NCBI RefSeq assembly: GCF_040802235.1
Contig: NC_133161.1
Span: forward strand, 13,471,001 to 13,535,000
DNA length: 64,000 bases
Direction: 5' to 3'
Source of the DNA: Manis javanica
Taxonomy: Eukaryota > Chordata > Mammalia > Pholidota > Manidae
The notes beneath the pieces were generated by a model, which searched no databases, was not told the origin of the DNA, and saw only the letters and a program-made list of their open reading frames with translations. The position numbers and the translations under genes were made by a program. Shown here piece by piece: positions 1 through 13,323 of this stretch (position 1 is its first letter; each line of letters starts with the position of its first letter).

Positions 1-2320
1 CTTTTACTGGCCCCCAGTTCTACTCAACTCATAGCTTCGGGTTGTCTGTTCAGTCACGTAACATTCGGTCACTCAGTCCCTGGCATTCTGCTACACCTTG
101 GTTCATGTCCGTGTTTTTCTTCTAAATTAGAAGCCAGATTTCTTCAGGAAAAGACAAATGAGTAACACTTTTCTTGGAAGGGGGTGTGGTCTCTCCCGCT
201 GCCATCAGCACATAGACTGAAATCTCTGTTCAGTGGACGATGTCTGGGGTGGGTCCAGCAGTGAGTTCTTCAGACGTGGGGAGAATGTCCCCTCCGTCTT
301 TGTGCTATTGGAAGACATGGACACAGACCAGTGTGGGAAAGGTCATAAAGCGGGGGAAAGAGAAGATCCTTCCTGGAATGAGCTGAGAACTGATAGCTAG
401 AAGAGCATTGCACTGGGAGTTAGAACTGGGTGACTTTGGGCCAGTCCCTTGAATCTGGCGGTCACAGTCTCTACACCTAGTAGGTTTCTCAGGAATCAGA
501 TGGAAAAGCAGGCCTCGCCACCTTTGAGGGAACTTCTTGGTTATTGCTGGGAATATGCTTGGTTTGTCTTGGGGTGGGTTTTCAGGTGGTGAGAGCAGGG
601 GGTTAATGAGGACAAGGGTCAGAGTTCACACAAGCTAGCCTGGAAGAGGCCAGAGGACCAAGGCTCTGCCAGGGAGCCCATGAGAGGGAGAAGCTACCTG
701 TACCCTGCCCTGGCCCCCTGCCCTCTCTCACACATCCGTCACCCAGCCTAGCCCATCCTCACCCACAGAAAACATGCCAGTGGGCACTCTTGAATGGCCC
801 AGGTCCACAGCAATGGCTTGGTGTGTGGGCAGTGGCAGGGTCCTACCAGGAGGCCTCTTGCTGCCAAGGAAGGGCCCCAGGCCTGGTGGCCCGGTGACGG
901 GGGTTCAAGGAGTGCTCCACTCCTCACGAGTTCATGGCTCTGGGGCAGGAAGTGGGCTCCTCCCCAGCCCCTCAGCTCCTTCATCTGCAAGGCGAGGGGC
1001 CCTCTTGGTCCTGGTGAGTTACGACCGTGTCAAGCTACGGTAAAGCTTTCTCCAGAGCAGAGCTATGGCTAAAGGAGGGAACCGGGCAGCAAGCGGGAAA
1101 ATTATCTGAAACGAACCTGTAATGATAAACCTCTCTGCTCTATTGGCTATACCCGCCCATTTAATTTATTCAGTTAATAAAACATATTCCCCAGAGGGTG
1201 ACAGGCAGAGGTAAGCTACAAACCAATCTGCCTGTATGAGCGTGGGTATATATGTATATATAACAATAAAAAAAGAGTAATTAAGAAATGTATTGAAGTG
1301 TATAGAAATCCTGAAGGACACTGGAGAGTCCAATTCAAGTAACTGTCCTTGGTGCAAATTTAATTCAATAGGGAATAGATAAATAAAAATGGAGAAAAAA
1401 CAAATTCAGAACAGATGTTAGGCAAGCAATTTTTTTCACAGTAAGAATCATAAACATGAAGAACAGCCTATAAGGCAAAGTTGTTGATGCAAACAGCATC
1501 AAGCTACTAAATAAATAGTTAGATGGCACCACAGGGACAAAGAAACATTAAAATAGTCATTTGGCTGTCCCTGAATATTTGCGCCCACACGTTATGCCCA
1601 GGCATGTAGATTTGGGGGCACTGGAGGGTATGTGATGTGTGTGTGAGTGGGTATAAGCCCAATTATGTAGAATACGTGCAGGATATATATTCGTGTGAGA
1701 GGATGCGGCCAGATTTCTTCTCCCCAAATGACATGTGGACTCAGAATATGAATAGAGGGGCTTTACAAAAGCTAACATCAAATCTGAAAAGACAGTAAGG
1801 CCAGGGGTGGAACCCCAGCGCCAGGGAGGAACGGGCGGCCTGGGTAGAGGAGAGCCTCCAAGAATTTAATGGCAGGAGAATTTTAGACACAGCTGGGGAA
1901 AAACAAGAGGCAGAGAAAAAAGAATTGGAGCCCAGATCATTATAATTTAGAGAGAGAAGGAAGCTTCCAGATGATCATTCCAGCCCCACCCTATTATGCA
2001 TAGCCAGGAAACTGAGGCCCAAAGGGTCCAGAGCCACAGCCATCGCCTGGAGACCCCGTACCAGGAGGAGGTGAGGGACAGGGGTTCCCTGGGACAGGGA
2101 AAGGCTGGGAAAATGCCCCCCAGCTTCCTGAGGACAGTGACACTTCCCATAGCTGGCTAGGCTGCTGAAGTCGGGGCTCTGCTGGGATGCCAGCTGAGGG
2201 CAGGGTCCCTCTGAGCCCCACCAGCTGAGCCCTGCCCCTTGGGCGCCGTGCCTACGGAGAGCGCGGCTCTGACCTCACCTCCAAGCTGCGGGGGCAGGTG
2301 CTCCAGTAGTTTTTAAAGGT
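1..2320. other. Unique non-coding DNA, no gene seen
   Basis: The first 1.1 kb is GC-rich and the next 0.8 kb AT-rich. Open frames of up to 92 codons overlap each other on both strands and show no domain, no signal peptide and no codon periodicity that I can see. Two short stretches, near 410-500 and 968-1012, resemble the sense core of MIR (a 'gtgactttgggc' motif and a 'ccttcatctgcaa' motif) but are too short to call. A short GT-rich run lies near 1630-1650. Confidence 0.5.
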
Positions 2321-2324
2321 GGGG

Positions 2325-2425
2325 ACAGTGGTTAAGTCACTCGTCCTCCCATGGCAGGTACCAGCTGTGCTAACACCGGCACCCCTATCTGGCTTCCGAT
2401 CCAGTGCTCTTTCTGGCATCCTGAG
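2325..2425 (-). repeat. MIR SINE fragment (weak)
   Basis: The order of words (ttaagtcactcg, ccagctgtgcta, ggcttccgatccagtgctc) follows the reverse complement of the MIR core with many substitutions. MIR is a tRNA-derived CORE-SINE that was active before the placental radiation. The match is short and diverged, so this could be chance similarity. Confidence 0.35.
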
Positions 2426-2819
2426 CAGACCCTGAGAGTTAGGCTAGGGGAGAAGACCCTCGGGAGGGACACATGAAATAGGAGTCCCACCAGAGTCCCT
2501 GGAGGGACTGGAGTCGGGGGAGCCCAGCTAGGGTATCAGGACAGTGTTCCCTTCCCCTCACCTGTTAATCTTGTGGATCCCAAGATGGCCTGACTTGGTG
2601 GTGAATTGGTTTTGCACTTTTATGGGGTATGGGTCACTGATGGGCAAAGACTATTCGGGTGGGGAAAATCCACCCAAAGCATGGATTTTAAGATGAGAGA
2701 TTTCCCTTAATTCCCTTCATTATGTCCTGGGGAAATAGTAATTTCCCAAATCAGCAAAATCTCAAGACCTTCCTGCTTAAGGTTCCCTTGGGGACAGATT
2801 TGTCCTGAAAGGCACAGGC

Positions 2820-3070
2820 TCAGAGGCGACTCCTTTGGTCACTGAGCAAGTGTTTCCTGAATCCCCTGTAGGTGTCAGGCACTAAGTGGGCGCTGGGAAG
2901 GCACTAAGTGGGCACAAAGAAGAGACAGAGATCCTGTCCTTGTGGAGGGTGCATGCTAGCAGGAGAGTGGGACAGTAAACAAGGAACTCAGCGACCTATT
3001 GTCAGGGCCAACATCCTAAGCAGGAGTGCTGGGAGCAGCCAAGGAGCAGCAATAAGGGACAGTGACTGGA
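2820..3070 (-). repeat. L2 LINE 3' fragment
   Basis: Read on the plus strand this follows the reverse complement of the L2 3' end: 'gagcaagtgtttcctgaat', then 'ggtgtcaggcacta', 'gatcctgtccttgtggagg' and a 'gacagtaaacaaggaa' segment. A 14-bp word (ggcactaagtgggc) is duplicated in tandem near 2878-2914. L2 is an extinct CR1-clade LINE; the copy is a 5'-truncated fossil. Confidence 0.6.
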
Positions 3071-3374
3071 AAAAGCTTTGGATGAAAAAGGAGAACCTGC
3101 ACAGCCCTGTGCTTGCCTCTTGCCACGTAACATTCTTGTCCTCAAGTCACTTACGTTTGCATATACATTGAGGTCACCACCATCAGCCCGGCCCAGCCCA
3201 GCTCGAGGGGTTGTTGGGTGGTCACGTGTATTGAAAGGACAAGAACCATACAGAGGACTGAAAAACTGTTACGTAGTCATAACATCTGCTACCTAAGAGG
3301 CCCCAGGGAATAAAGCTGTATGTCTCTTAGAGTCATAAAAGCAAAATCATATAGTGCAGAGAATGAGCCCACAT

Positions 3375-3780
3375 GTCCACAAAGGGATGTGCGCCACAGC
3401 ACTGTTTGCTGGAGGCCACAGGTGTCTGGCTCTGGGAGACGGAGAGGTATGCACGCAGGGACGGGCTGTGGTTAGAGCCCCCGACTCGATGGAGCACAGC
3501 CACACGACGGGGCTTCAAAGCATGGAGCTGAGAGGGAAAGCTAAGGCCTAGAAGGAGCTCTATGACACATGGGCACTGGCGAAAGGCAACACACACAAAA
3601 TGGTAATACACAGTTTGTAAGAACGTGTACCAAAAAAAAAAAACAACCCCACAATAACCCACAATCAGCACAATGGAATGGTTGGTTGTCTTTTAGGGAT
3701 AGAAAGGGAGAGAAAGATATGGGGATAAAAGGGAGTAAATGAACATGCAAAATGTGGTGGTGTCTTCCCAGTTCTCCATA
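3375..3780 (+). repeat. Possible old L1M LINE 3' fragment
   Basis: The segment starts with a motif like the L1 ORF2 to 3'-UTR boundary (aaagggatgtgcgccacagcactgtttg, where the family has 'gttcattgcagcactgtttg') and runs through degenerate 'tggagcacagcc' and 'caaaatggtaatacac' words before an A-run at 3632-3644. The 3' part is poorly preserved. The L1 family assignment is likely, the subfamily unknown. Confidence 0.45.
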
Positions 3781-3790
3781 ACACCACAAA

Positions 3791-3847
3791 ACACACACAC
3801 ACACACACACTCACACACGACACACATGACACACGCACACACACACA
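3791..3847. repeat. (CA)n microsatellite, interrupted
   Basis: A pure CA tract of about 20 bp (3791-3810) continues as an interrupted tract with TC, GA and TG breaks to 3847. It could serve as a length-polymorphic marker. Interruptions usually lower the slippage rate. Confidence 0.95.
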
Positions 3848-5720
3848 GCCTTGAAATGCAGCTAATTAGTAATTATGGGCTGCAACACTGAGTTCACAAT
3901 GGTAAAATAAGCTACTCTTATCAATGGCTGTTTTTTATGTGAAATTCTTCATGAGTAAAATGCTGCTATTTATTAGATCATGTTTTCCCTCAAAACCAGT
4001 TCTCCATATTCTAGTCCCAAGAGATATTCTGGAAAACAAAAAAAAGTTCGGTGGTCAAATAAACACTGCATACTACATTTCTCCCTCGGAGATTTTCCAA
4101 GCACATTATTGCACAAAAGTTTCTGAGATCACCTACAATAAAGAAACCTGTGTTCCTTTGACTAACCCAGTGTTTCCAACATTGACTAAGGGAACTTCCC
4201 CCTTTTATTTTCTGTGTAACAATTGTCAGTGGAAATGGTCCAAAGAACACCCTATGGAAAACGGCCTGTTAGATTATTGAAGGATGACAGGCCAGAGATT
4301 CCAGATTCCAAGTGTAGCCTGTGACTCACAGCGTCCCCTCTCCTTAATGTGGCTGAGGGATCCTTAGTGCTTTGTTCCTAAGCCACCTGGGACCCAGGGT
4401 CACATTTGTAGCTCCAACTCTTGTGTCAAAAGATTTCCCTCCGCCTGTTCAGCCTCCTCATTACGGTGGGCTTGGCCATTTGGTCTCTAGAATTCAAAGC
4501 CAGCGCCGGTGATTAATGCTGACCAGTCTCTTATTACTTACAATCATTGAGTTGTTCAGTTCTGCTGCTGTAGGGCACTTCCTATAAAAAATTTTCCTTC
4601 TCTTTTCCTTTTATTTCTGATGATCCACATCACTGGGGTTGCTCACCGGGGCTGTTAGCATGGGTGGTTGTTTTCACATTCCATCCTCCCCCCTCCCTCT
4701 ATCTGCCTTTCACCAAGCCTGTCTCTGCTCTATGCACCAGCCCAACGTATTTCAAATAATCCACTTCCTTGGGTCTGCCTCCCCCTGGCACTGCCAGGGG
4801 CTGCCCTCTCTAATGGTGTCCCCCAAACCACCTTTTCTTAGCACATGCTCGGCCTCTACTCTCCCTTTCTCCATCTCAACCCAAACCTCTAACCTTTCCC
4901 CCAAGCTTATATGCCCGGGCACGCACTTCTCCATAGGCCGCCTGCCATCTCTCCTTCACCTGGGTAGCTAGGGAGCTGGGTAACCTCCCTGAGCACAAAC
5001 TCAGGGCAGAGACTGTGGGACAAGGGGAAATTCAGTGTGTCTCCTCCAGCAAATGGTCACGTGTGCCTCTGAAACGGTGAAAGACTGTGTGAAAGAAACA
5101 CACTGAAGGAAAACTGATAAGCTACCAATCCCAGGGATGCGGTCTTGACGGAGTACTTGCACTAGGAAGCCCAGAGATTGGAGAGCTGGTACCAGGGAGA
5201 GATGAAGCCCAGGCCCCGTGAATGAGAAGGAAGAAGTCAACAAGAGTCCAGACAGAGGGGACTAAATTTATATGAGACACACAGAGGCCACAGTGACCTG
5301 GTGGGAAAGAGGAAGCTTGGAGAGGGGGCTGAAAGCAGAATTGAAAAGCAAACACATAAATTGTAAGGGGTTTGGCAGAGAGTGAGATAAGGGGAAAGGG
5401 GGCTCCGGGTGGGGACTACTGGGAATTTATTAAAATGAACTGAATTTATGGTACAGTACAAGTGTTTGTTGATAACGGGGCTAGTCTGGTAAGGAACGTG
5501 CTCACTGGCTTATAGTCAACAGGAAGTTGGGGCAAGGTTCCTGGGGCCGTGCATTCCCATCAGAATGTGTGCTTCACATTGACCAGCTGGGTTCCAGAGT
5601 GCAAGGAGAGGTTTCAGTTTCTTCTGGAATTCACTCTTAAGGTTTGAAGGCAAGAAGCAGTGACCACTCAGTCATAGCCAAAGAGACAATGAAGCATTGC
5701 TCTAAGATGTTCTCCACGTG
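3848..5720. other. Unique non-coding DNA, no gene seen
   Basis: AT-rich to about 4.6 kb, then pyrimidine-rich (4640-4980) with a weak resemblance to the sense strand of L2 (a 'gtctctgctctatgcacc' style of sequence and a 'cagggcagagactgtg' motif near 5003). Frames up to 118 codons occur, but none has a recognisable domain and both strands are equally open. Nothing else is supported. Confidence 0.45.
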
Positions 5721-5724
5721 TAAA

Positions 5725-6330
5725 CTGGTGCAGCTGCTATGGAAAGCAGTATGGCAGCTCCTTAAAAATTAAAAATAAAAATACCACCTGATTCAGCAAT
5801 TCCACTTCTGGTTATATATCCAAAAGAATTGAAAACGAGGTCTTGAAGAGATATTTGTACACCCGTGTTCAGAGCTGCATTATTTACAACAGCCAAAAGG
5901 TGGAAGCAACAACTGAATGGATACAGAATTGGTATATACACACAATAAAATACGATTCGGCTTTAAAAAGGAAGGAAATTCTGATACATGCTGCAACATG
6001 GATGAACCCCGAGGACAGTGTCAAGTGAAAAAGCCTTTCATAAAAGGGCAAGTACTGTATGGTTCCACTTCTCTGAGGTCCCCAGAGCAGTCAAAATCAT
6101 CAAGACAGAAAGTAGAACAGCGGCTGCCAGGGGCTGGGGGAAGGAGGAGTTTTATTTAATGGGCATAGTTTCAGTTTTTCAAGATGAAGAGAGTTCTAGA
6201 GATGGATGCTGGTGAAGGTTGCACAACAATATGAATGAATGTACTTAAGGCCACTGAACTGTACACTTAGAGAGGGTTAGAATGGTCAACTTTATGTTGG
6301 GTGGATTTGACCACAATTTAAAACAGGGTT
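5725..6330 (+). repeat. L1M LINE, ORF2 3' end and 3' UTR
   Basis: The hallmark order is present: 'gcagctgctatggaaagcag', 'cagcaattccacttctgg', 'atatccaaaagaattgaaaa', 'cagagctgcattatttac', 'aacagccaaaaggtggaa', 'acatggatgaacccc', 'actgtatggttccactt' and the 3'-UTR words 'ggctgccaggggctggggg' and 'gttgggtggatttgaccac'. This is the last part of ORF2 plus the 3' UTR of a mid-age mammalian L1. It is heavily 5'-truncated with a disrupted frame, so it cannot mobilise. Remaining open frames here are fossil ORF2 pieces. Confidence 0.9.
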
Positions 6331-9300
6331 TTCCAGCCAGATGTTCTTCATGCCACCCTCAACATCTGGATCTGACTGGGAACCAGGAGACCCATCAACC
6401 CCACAGAGCCATGGGTTGTAGAGTTCCTGCTACTAGCCACATTTTAGAAACATGAAGACCCATTCCACCTACTCAGGTGTAATCTTTTTTCAGTGGGCGT
6501 CAGTTGTAGGGTCTCAGACTCTGAAGCCTGGTGCTCATTTACAAGCATGGATTTGAAAGAGGGCAGAATCAGGAGGCTGTGTCCATTCACTAGGTAGCAT
6601 ATCATAGTGAGCTCCCAGGCTAAGGAGGACAAAGAACGGAGGCTTCTAGCTGATGGGATGGTCGGGGAATTTAAACTCTGGCAGAGAAGTCTAAGACTCT
6701 GGGGAAGCAGTTAAGAATATTTCAGTTGGAGTCTTTTGGAAGGATCTGGTGGCTATGGCCGTCATAAGGCACCACCTGCGGTCTGGTGGTGAGTCAGAGA
6801 ACTTGAAGCATTCTGGACACCCTTTAAAGGAAAGTGGGAGGCCCTCTGACAATTGCCTCTCTGGTGGTCAATCTGCACGAGGCATTGCAGTGGAGAAGAT
6901 GGAAGGGGGCTAATCAGGAGGACCTGGGTTTCCTTCCTGGGGGTCCTGGCGCTGGTGGGTATTGTAACACAGAAGACCACACTGGCCATGCCCACCTGAT
7001 GTGGCCACAGGCCATCCACCAGCCTTATGCCAGGGCAAAGGGTACTAAGTTCCTCTTTAAGCAGAGGCAAAAATAGCATCATCTTCTAACATTGCCTCCT
7101 TAGTGGTTAATGTGGGCAGCCTGGAGAACGTGTCAGAGCGTCAGGCCTTTGAAAAATAGGCCAATACTGAGAGCCTTACCCAGAGTGGAAAACTCCATGT
7201 AGTCATTTGCAAAACTGTTGCAGTTTAGGGAAGAGATAGTGAAGAAGTTGTTATGAGCATGGTCTTGACATGCAAAGAATAATCAAGGAATTTATTTTAG
7301 TAGTTAAGTTTCTATGATCTGCTCCAGGCATGTAGGCATCATAAAACCTGGCAATCCCTTGCAAGGAAATTACTTCGTGTGGGCAGCTGCAAAAATGTTA
7401 CACATAAGACTGACCAGGAATAATGGAAATGCATAATAAACAATCCAAACTCTAAGAGACTTAAAGGTCTTGAGAAAGAAAGGGGAACCTGTTCCATTTT
7501 AAAAATAAAATGATTCTGATTATTCAAAATTTAGTAGAATTTCCTATGTGTGATAGTGCATGACTTTGTTTGAAAGTTTATACTCTGTATATACAGATAA
7601 TTTGGTTTAGACATTTAGTTGCCTTTTTGCCCTATGTGAGTAACAAGATTAAAAAAAATTTTTTTTTCTCATTATTCAAGGATTCTGAGAACTTGTTTGG
7701 AGAAAGTTTCTCCGCTCAGGAAAATAATGATCAAAGAGGAACTTAAAGCTCTATTTGATTTGGGAATTGCTTCTGTGAATTCAGTAATGATTTTTTTTAA
7801 TGATGACATCAAAGATGGTTTGTCATTCTATTTGGATAGGATAGGAATGCTATTTGCCTTCTCAGTTAATTAGGGTTAAGAGCCATAAGAATTAGGTAAA
7901 TACATGCAATTTTTGAGATTATCTGCGCAAAGGAGCTCTTGACGGAAGATAAATTCGTAATGCCATGTGTTATCTGGACCTCCTTCCAGATGGGAGAATG
8001 CCTTGGCAAATGTCACAGTGATTCAGAGCTGTTACGTAACTCTATTTTGCATTTTGGGTTGAACAACTTGGATTTGTTGCAGGTACAATTCAATTAAATA
8101 TGGAAGTTATTATTCAAAAATATTAGCTAGAAATAAAGCTTTTATGCAGGTTTCATTTGAGATGTCCCATTGTTTGAGAACACATCTGTGCAGGGCTGTC
8201 CTGTGGGGGGGTAACAGTGTTATTGATGTCACATTTGATTGTCACTGATGGACAATGAGCTCCCTTCCGCCTTGAACTTAATATAGCTGGTGGATTTTGT
8301 AAACACACATCACAGACTGCAAATCTGGAAGTCTGTGGCTGACTTCCCAGCCTCTGCAGCCCTCTGCTCTTCCCCCTTGTCCCCCACCTGCAGCCCCAGC
8401 CCACCCTCAGCATCCTCAGCCTCAATCTGTTCCAGCCAGGGTGGACCTTTTGACCTCAGCTGACAACTGGGATTGAGTCTGGTTTCTGAGTCCTGGGCTT
8501 CACGTCATGCTCTTAGGACGGAGTGTCTATGTGTGGCTTGTCCTTGGGCCTGTGCCCTTGGGGCCTTGCTTGTGGTATGGCCAGATTCCTTTCTCAGGGC
8601 CTGCAACACCCCCTTGCTGGGCCCTGATGTCCACTGGGCCTGGACTCCTGCTTTACTGGATGCCTGATATTGTCCAGCCGACACCTTCTCTGTGGCAACT
8701 TTCTCTTGGATGGTCCTCTATGGCCAGTGTTTGCTGAAACAGGCAGCTGCCAGTTTCTTACTCTAGACACTCTGGGCTTTGCTCATCAGCCAGAACCTGC
8801 TCTGTCAGCACCCATAGCCTGGTCAGTTTTCCATTCCTGGCCAGCACACACAGTGAGGCTATTTCCTGTTTCTAGGTCAGTCCTGCCTGCTGCCCCATCC
8901 TCTGGAGGTATGCAATCCGATGGCCATACCCAGCTGAGGTAGGATATCCACATGAATGACTTAGATATTTATGCTCAATGGAAAAATCCTACAGAGTGAT
9001 GGTTTAAATTGTGAACTTTTTAATTGGTAAGCTTTTTAGCTTGAAAGATTCTGGGTTGGGGCTGGGAAATGATTTTAATACTCCTTGAACTTGAGATGTT
9101 AAAGGAGAAAGGTGCTCCTTGGCAGCAGGCAGTAGCCTGGGGTCCGCAGCTGGGGGCAGGAGCCCATCTTTGGGGGAACAGTGTTTCAGCTCAGATTCCA
9201 CTTCAGCTGCCAACTGTGGGCTTTGACTGGTTTTGCCAGAGATTTATCAGATTCTTAAACCACAATGGTGCAAAAACTGGGGCTTATTCAAATTTTTGAA

Positions 9301-9394
9301 TGTAGGTAGCTCGGGGTGAGTCATTGGTTTGTAGTCATCTGGTTTGGGACTGGAAAGGACTTCGGATATCATTCAGCCCTTTGTTTTTCAAATT
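6331..9394. other. Unique non-coding DNA, no gene seen
   Basis: Mixed composition: moderately GC-rich at 6.7-7.1 kb, AT-rich at 7.1-8.15 kb, GC-rich at 8.3-8.95 kb. No repeat family could be assigned. Open frames of 60-106 codons are present on both strands without domain signatures. Short A/T runs occur at 7650-7668. Confidence 0.45.
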
Positions 9395-9610
9395 GCTCCT
9401 CTTAGCTACTAGTGGTTATGAAACCAATTTGGTGGGTTGTGATCAGCTTCTTTTGTTTTGTTTTGTTTTTTTTCACGAAAGGATAGAATAGAATAGGACT
9501 GTTTAAAGTGGATCTTAACAGTAAACAATATACTGTTTTGTAAAATTTCATTTCAGGTGTGTGTATGTGAACTGGATCACAATGTCAAATATATTATTTA
9601 TTAAGGCTCA
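9395..9610. mobile_element. hAT-Charlie-type non-autonomous DNA transposon relic (tentative)
   Basis: The sequence 'ctactagtggttatgaaacc', 'ttggtgggttgtgatcagc', a T-rich run, 'gaaaggatagaatagaatag' and 'tgtgaactggatcacaatg' follows a common old mammalian MER-type element remembered by its 'gggttgtgaccagc' and 'gtgggtcacaatg' arms. No intact terminal inverted repeat or target duplication is visible. The subfamily cannot be named. Confidence 0.4.
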
Positions 9611-9624
9611 TAATTAAACAAAGT

Positions 9625-9750
9625 ATCAAAAGATCTAGTCAAATCCCTGGTTTTATATAGAAAACTGGGGCTCCAAGGGGAAGTGATTGGTGTAAATTCG
9701 TTACGCTAACAAGCGGCAAATATAGAGTTGAGCTGAAATTTGAACCCCAC
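9625..9750 (-). repeat. MIR-type CORE-SINE fragment
   Basis: The words 'gaaaactggggctccaagg', 'ggaagtgattggtgtaaatt' and 'gagctgaaatttgaacccc' follow the reverse complement of the MIR core ('gaggaaactgaggc', 'aagtgacttgcc', 'gagctgggattcgaacc'). Related diverged scraps appear at about 9345-9390, 14275-14350 and 19700-19745. Confidence 0.55.
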
Positions 9751-11860
9751 AGTTTTCTATTGTAGGTTGGCATGCTCTGATGTTTGTCTATCCAAAGAAG
9801 AAGAATTAATATTGGATGTTGATCTTTCTGAGTGTGGGTCACAAAGACTTGAATAGGAGTAGTCATTAAAATATGCATCAACCATCACCTATAGGTTGTC
9901 AGAGAATGAGAATGAGAAAAGGAAGTGGTGTGGAATGACAGGTAAGGGAAGAGGTCAGAAGTCCAGAGAAACGGGTAAATTTAGAAGGGTCTTTGGATGA
10001 AGACGCGAAAGGAAGGTGGTCTTAAACCATAAGGAAGAATGGAAACTTTGTCATAATTCAGTATCTGGTGTAACAAGAGATCATGATAGGGACAGGCAAG
10101 CTAAAGAGTCTTTAAAGGTACATCCAAGAAAAATTGGATTCGAACAGAATTCCTCTGCCCCTTTTTGTCAAAGTTGCCTATTTATATGAGGACAGTTGTT
10201 CCTTTCATAATTCTACCTATTGGGCTATGCATTGAGATTGGTGATAATTATCATTTATGTCCCTGTTGACAACTTTCTCCCTATTCTTAAAGGCCTCCCA
10301 AAAAATCAGTCCACTATGTCTGGGTATTTGCTTTTATAAAATAATGTACCCCCATAAAATGCAGTAAAGTTTAATGAACACTCATTTAAAAATGTGCCCT
10401 TACATGACACAGGTTGTGTGTTAGTGACCGATCTATTTTGAGCAATGGGAATATTGATATTTAAATCACTGAATAATTTCAATAATTATGCCATATAGAC
10501 CAACAGCAGGTCTCATATAAATTTTGGTTTCCGGAATCACATTGCTTGAAACTGTGATTCTGTTTTGCTTTCAACACTTTCATGAAAAATTCGACTTCTA
10601 CCAAAGTAGGGGACCCAAATATTGCCCCCAGTCTGGACTCATGGCCAAAAATGTTAGGATAATTTAGGATTCTGTAGTTTCAAGGATACTGTGTTTTCTC
10701 AGTGATCATAGTATGTTTTCATTTTCAGCAGTTCCTCTTAAAACTGAGTTGCATTTTTAGGTTACTAAGTAAATGCATCTCATTCTGAGGATGCACTCCA
10801 GATCAGCAGCCTGAACTTAAAGTTCAACTCCTGTGCAGCAATGTCTGTGCAGCTCTTTGCTGTGGGTTCATTTCCACCTAATTGTTCTGCCATTCTTCAC
10901 CTGTGGTTCTGTTGGGCTCAATCCAATTTAAAAATGAGAACGATCTCCCCATATCAGCTAACTAGTGTGGTCTGAACACCTGTATTTTCTTGAACTAATC
11001 AGGGATCATTTCCACCCCCCTCCAGCTTCTGCCACATTTTCAAGTCCAGTGTGTTCAGGTGTCTTGTGTCTTCTAAGCCAAAGATCAATCAAGTGACACG
11101 GGGGTACAGCAGGCTGAGTCCTTCAGCTCCCTTTAAATCTCAGAGTTCTTGATCTACAGACGGAGGTCAGCAAATCTCCCACATGCTGATGACATCACCA
11201 TCTGACTACATTTAAAGTTAACTCTCTCTGAGCTGCTCTCCAACCTCATCTAAACAGGACATACCCGAAATGGTGAAAAGCTCTTCCATGAGAACCATTC
11301 ACACCCCAGTCACTTCCAGAGCGCACACTCTCCTAATAGATGGTGCAATGGAATCTGAACTTAAAAAAACATTGAGGTGACCCTATTGTTTTCATTGCTT
11401 TTCCGTATGTATCCCAGAGTTATCAACTTCCTCACCAGGTGACAAGGTGCTATTAGTTCCTGTGTGCTAACTAATTAATAAAAATGGTGTGGAAAAACCT
11501 CCAAGTTAGAGGCATATGAGACACCTCTACCTCCTGTGGGCGTGAAAGTACCCCGTCGTTTATATGGAAGGCTGTCTGTTTGCTAAATTGATTTTTTTCA
11601 GGGCAAGGCTCAAGGTGCCCTGGGAGACAGACTGCTTCAGATTTGGATACTTGCAAAGATGTTCTTAGAACCCCCTACTGCTGCAAGGTGCAACAAGGGG
11701 CTGGATGTGTAATGTCCAAGCCAGGGTGCTTGTGCAGCACTGCATGGCGTTAGGCAGAGGATGGAGCAGAAAAGTCAGAAATACATATGGGAACTAATAC
11801 ACGATAAAGGTGACATTTCAAATCAGTTGAAAAGGGATGGGTTTCCAGATGGAACACCAC
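9751..11860. other. Unique non-coding DNA, no gene seen
   Basis: AT-rich DNA with no open frame of note on either strand and no repeat I can name. The stretch 10420-10560 (many ATTT/AATT words) and 10960-11240 read as non-repetitive single-copy sequence and could hold conserved non-coding elements, which only alignment could show. Confidence 0.4.
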
Positions 11861-12930
11861 CATCTGGAAAAAATAAGGGGGGAATCCCTACTTCCATCCT
11901 GACCCACAAATAAATTTCTCAGGTATCAAGTACCTAAATTTTGTAAACGAAAAAAAAACCACTAGAAAAATGGAATTTTAAAAAATATTTGGGGGAAAAT
12001 AGCCCTTGGTGGAAAAAGCCTTTCTGAGTAAGATACAAAATGAGACACCATTAAAACTGATTACATTCAACAATACAAAAACAAATATTTTATGATTGGA
12101 AAAAATATGCAACAAACAAAGCCAAAGACAAATGCTAAAAAGGAGAAAATGTGTGTAATATATTAAATACGAAGGGCTATTTTCTTTAATATATCAATAA
12201 CTTCCACAAATAAATTTGGGAAAGATCAATAACCCAATAGAAGAGGGACAAAGGATTCTTCAGAAAACAAAGTAGAGTGGGCTTTAAGCATAGGAAAAGA
12301 TGCTCAAACTTGCTCATAATTAGAGAAATAGAAATTAAAACCACCATCAAATGATAAAGATTTAAAATTGTGACCACACATTTTAATATCATTCACCTGA
12401 GGGAACTAGGTGCCCTCATATGTTTATTTATTCCAGTGTAAATTTATATAGCCCCTACAGACAGCACTTTAGTAATACTTATCAAAATAAAAACGTAGCT
12501 AATCTTTGACCTTAGAGTTCCTTCTGTAGGAATTCACCCTACAGACATACTTACACAAGATATCAGTGGTGTATATACAAGAATTTTCACTCCAGTGTTG
12601 TTTATAGCAAAAGGTGTTCATCAATTGAAAATCTATTTTTAAAATTAGGATACGTCCATACAAAGAAATCCTTAAAAAAACTGGATAACATTTAAGATGA
12701 ATGAATATATTGAAATGGGACAATTTCCCAACTATCATTAATGACAACAGGGTAAAGAACAGTATTTATCATATAGTATCTTTCCGAGTATTAGGAAATG
12801 GCTTCTGAGGAGGTTGCTTCTGAGGAGTGGTTAAGGGTCGAAGGTGGGAGTCAGTTTTACTTTTTTCTGTGTAGCTGTTTGTACTTTATGAATTATGTAC
12901 AATATGCATGTTTACTGACTTGCAACTTAA
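11860..12930 (+). repeat. L1M LINE, ORF2 3' end and 3' UTR
   Basis: A diverged L1 3' end on the plus strand: 'gaaaaagcctttctgagtaa', 'atgctcaaacttgctcataa', 'agaaatagaaattaaaacca', 'taggaattcaccctacagac', 'gtgttgtttatagcaaaag', 'catacaaagaaatcctt' and the 3'-UTR word 'ttttctgtgtagctgtttgtact'-like tail. The order matches the C-terminal region of ORF2 followed by the 3' UTR in an older L1M subfamily. It is full of stops and indels. A 17-bp local duplication (gcttctgagga twice) sits near 12803-12830. Confidence 0.8.
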
Positions 12931-13323
12931 TGTCTTAATAAGAGTATATGAGATTCAACAAATCTGGTTTGATGAAGGGACAAGGGATCAGGTGCTGCTA
13001 ATGGAGTGGAGGGGCATAGGTGATGGATACCAGGAGGCGTGAAAGTCAGATTCAGCACAGGAAGGCCAAGCCGATGTTGGAAATCAAGACTCCAGTGTTG
13101 TGGGGGCCTGAAGAAATGGGGGTGAGGCTACATGAAAGGGTAACTGCAGAGCTATCGCTTGAAAGATGAGAGGAGGGGAGAAAAGGAGCTTCCAGTAGGT
13201 GCCTTTAGGATTTGTAAATGAGCTGAGTTTAGGGTGCTCTGTAACTACTGGTAGGCAATTAATAGTAATAGCATAATAAGGCTTGTCATTGACTGGATTA
13301 CAAAGCCAATTACAAATAATAAA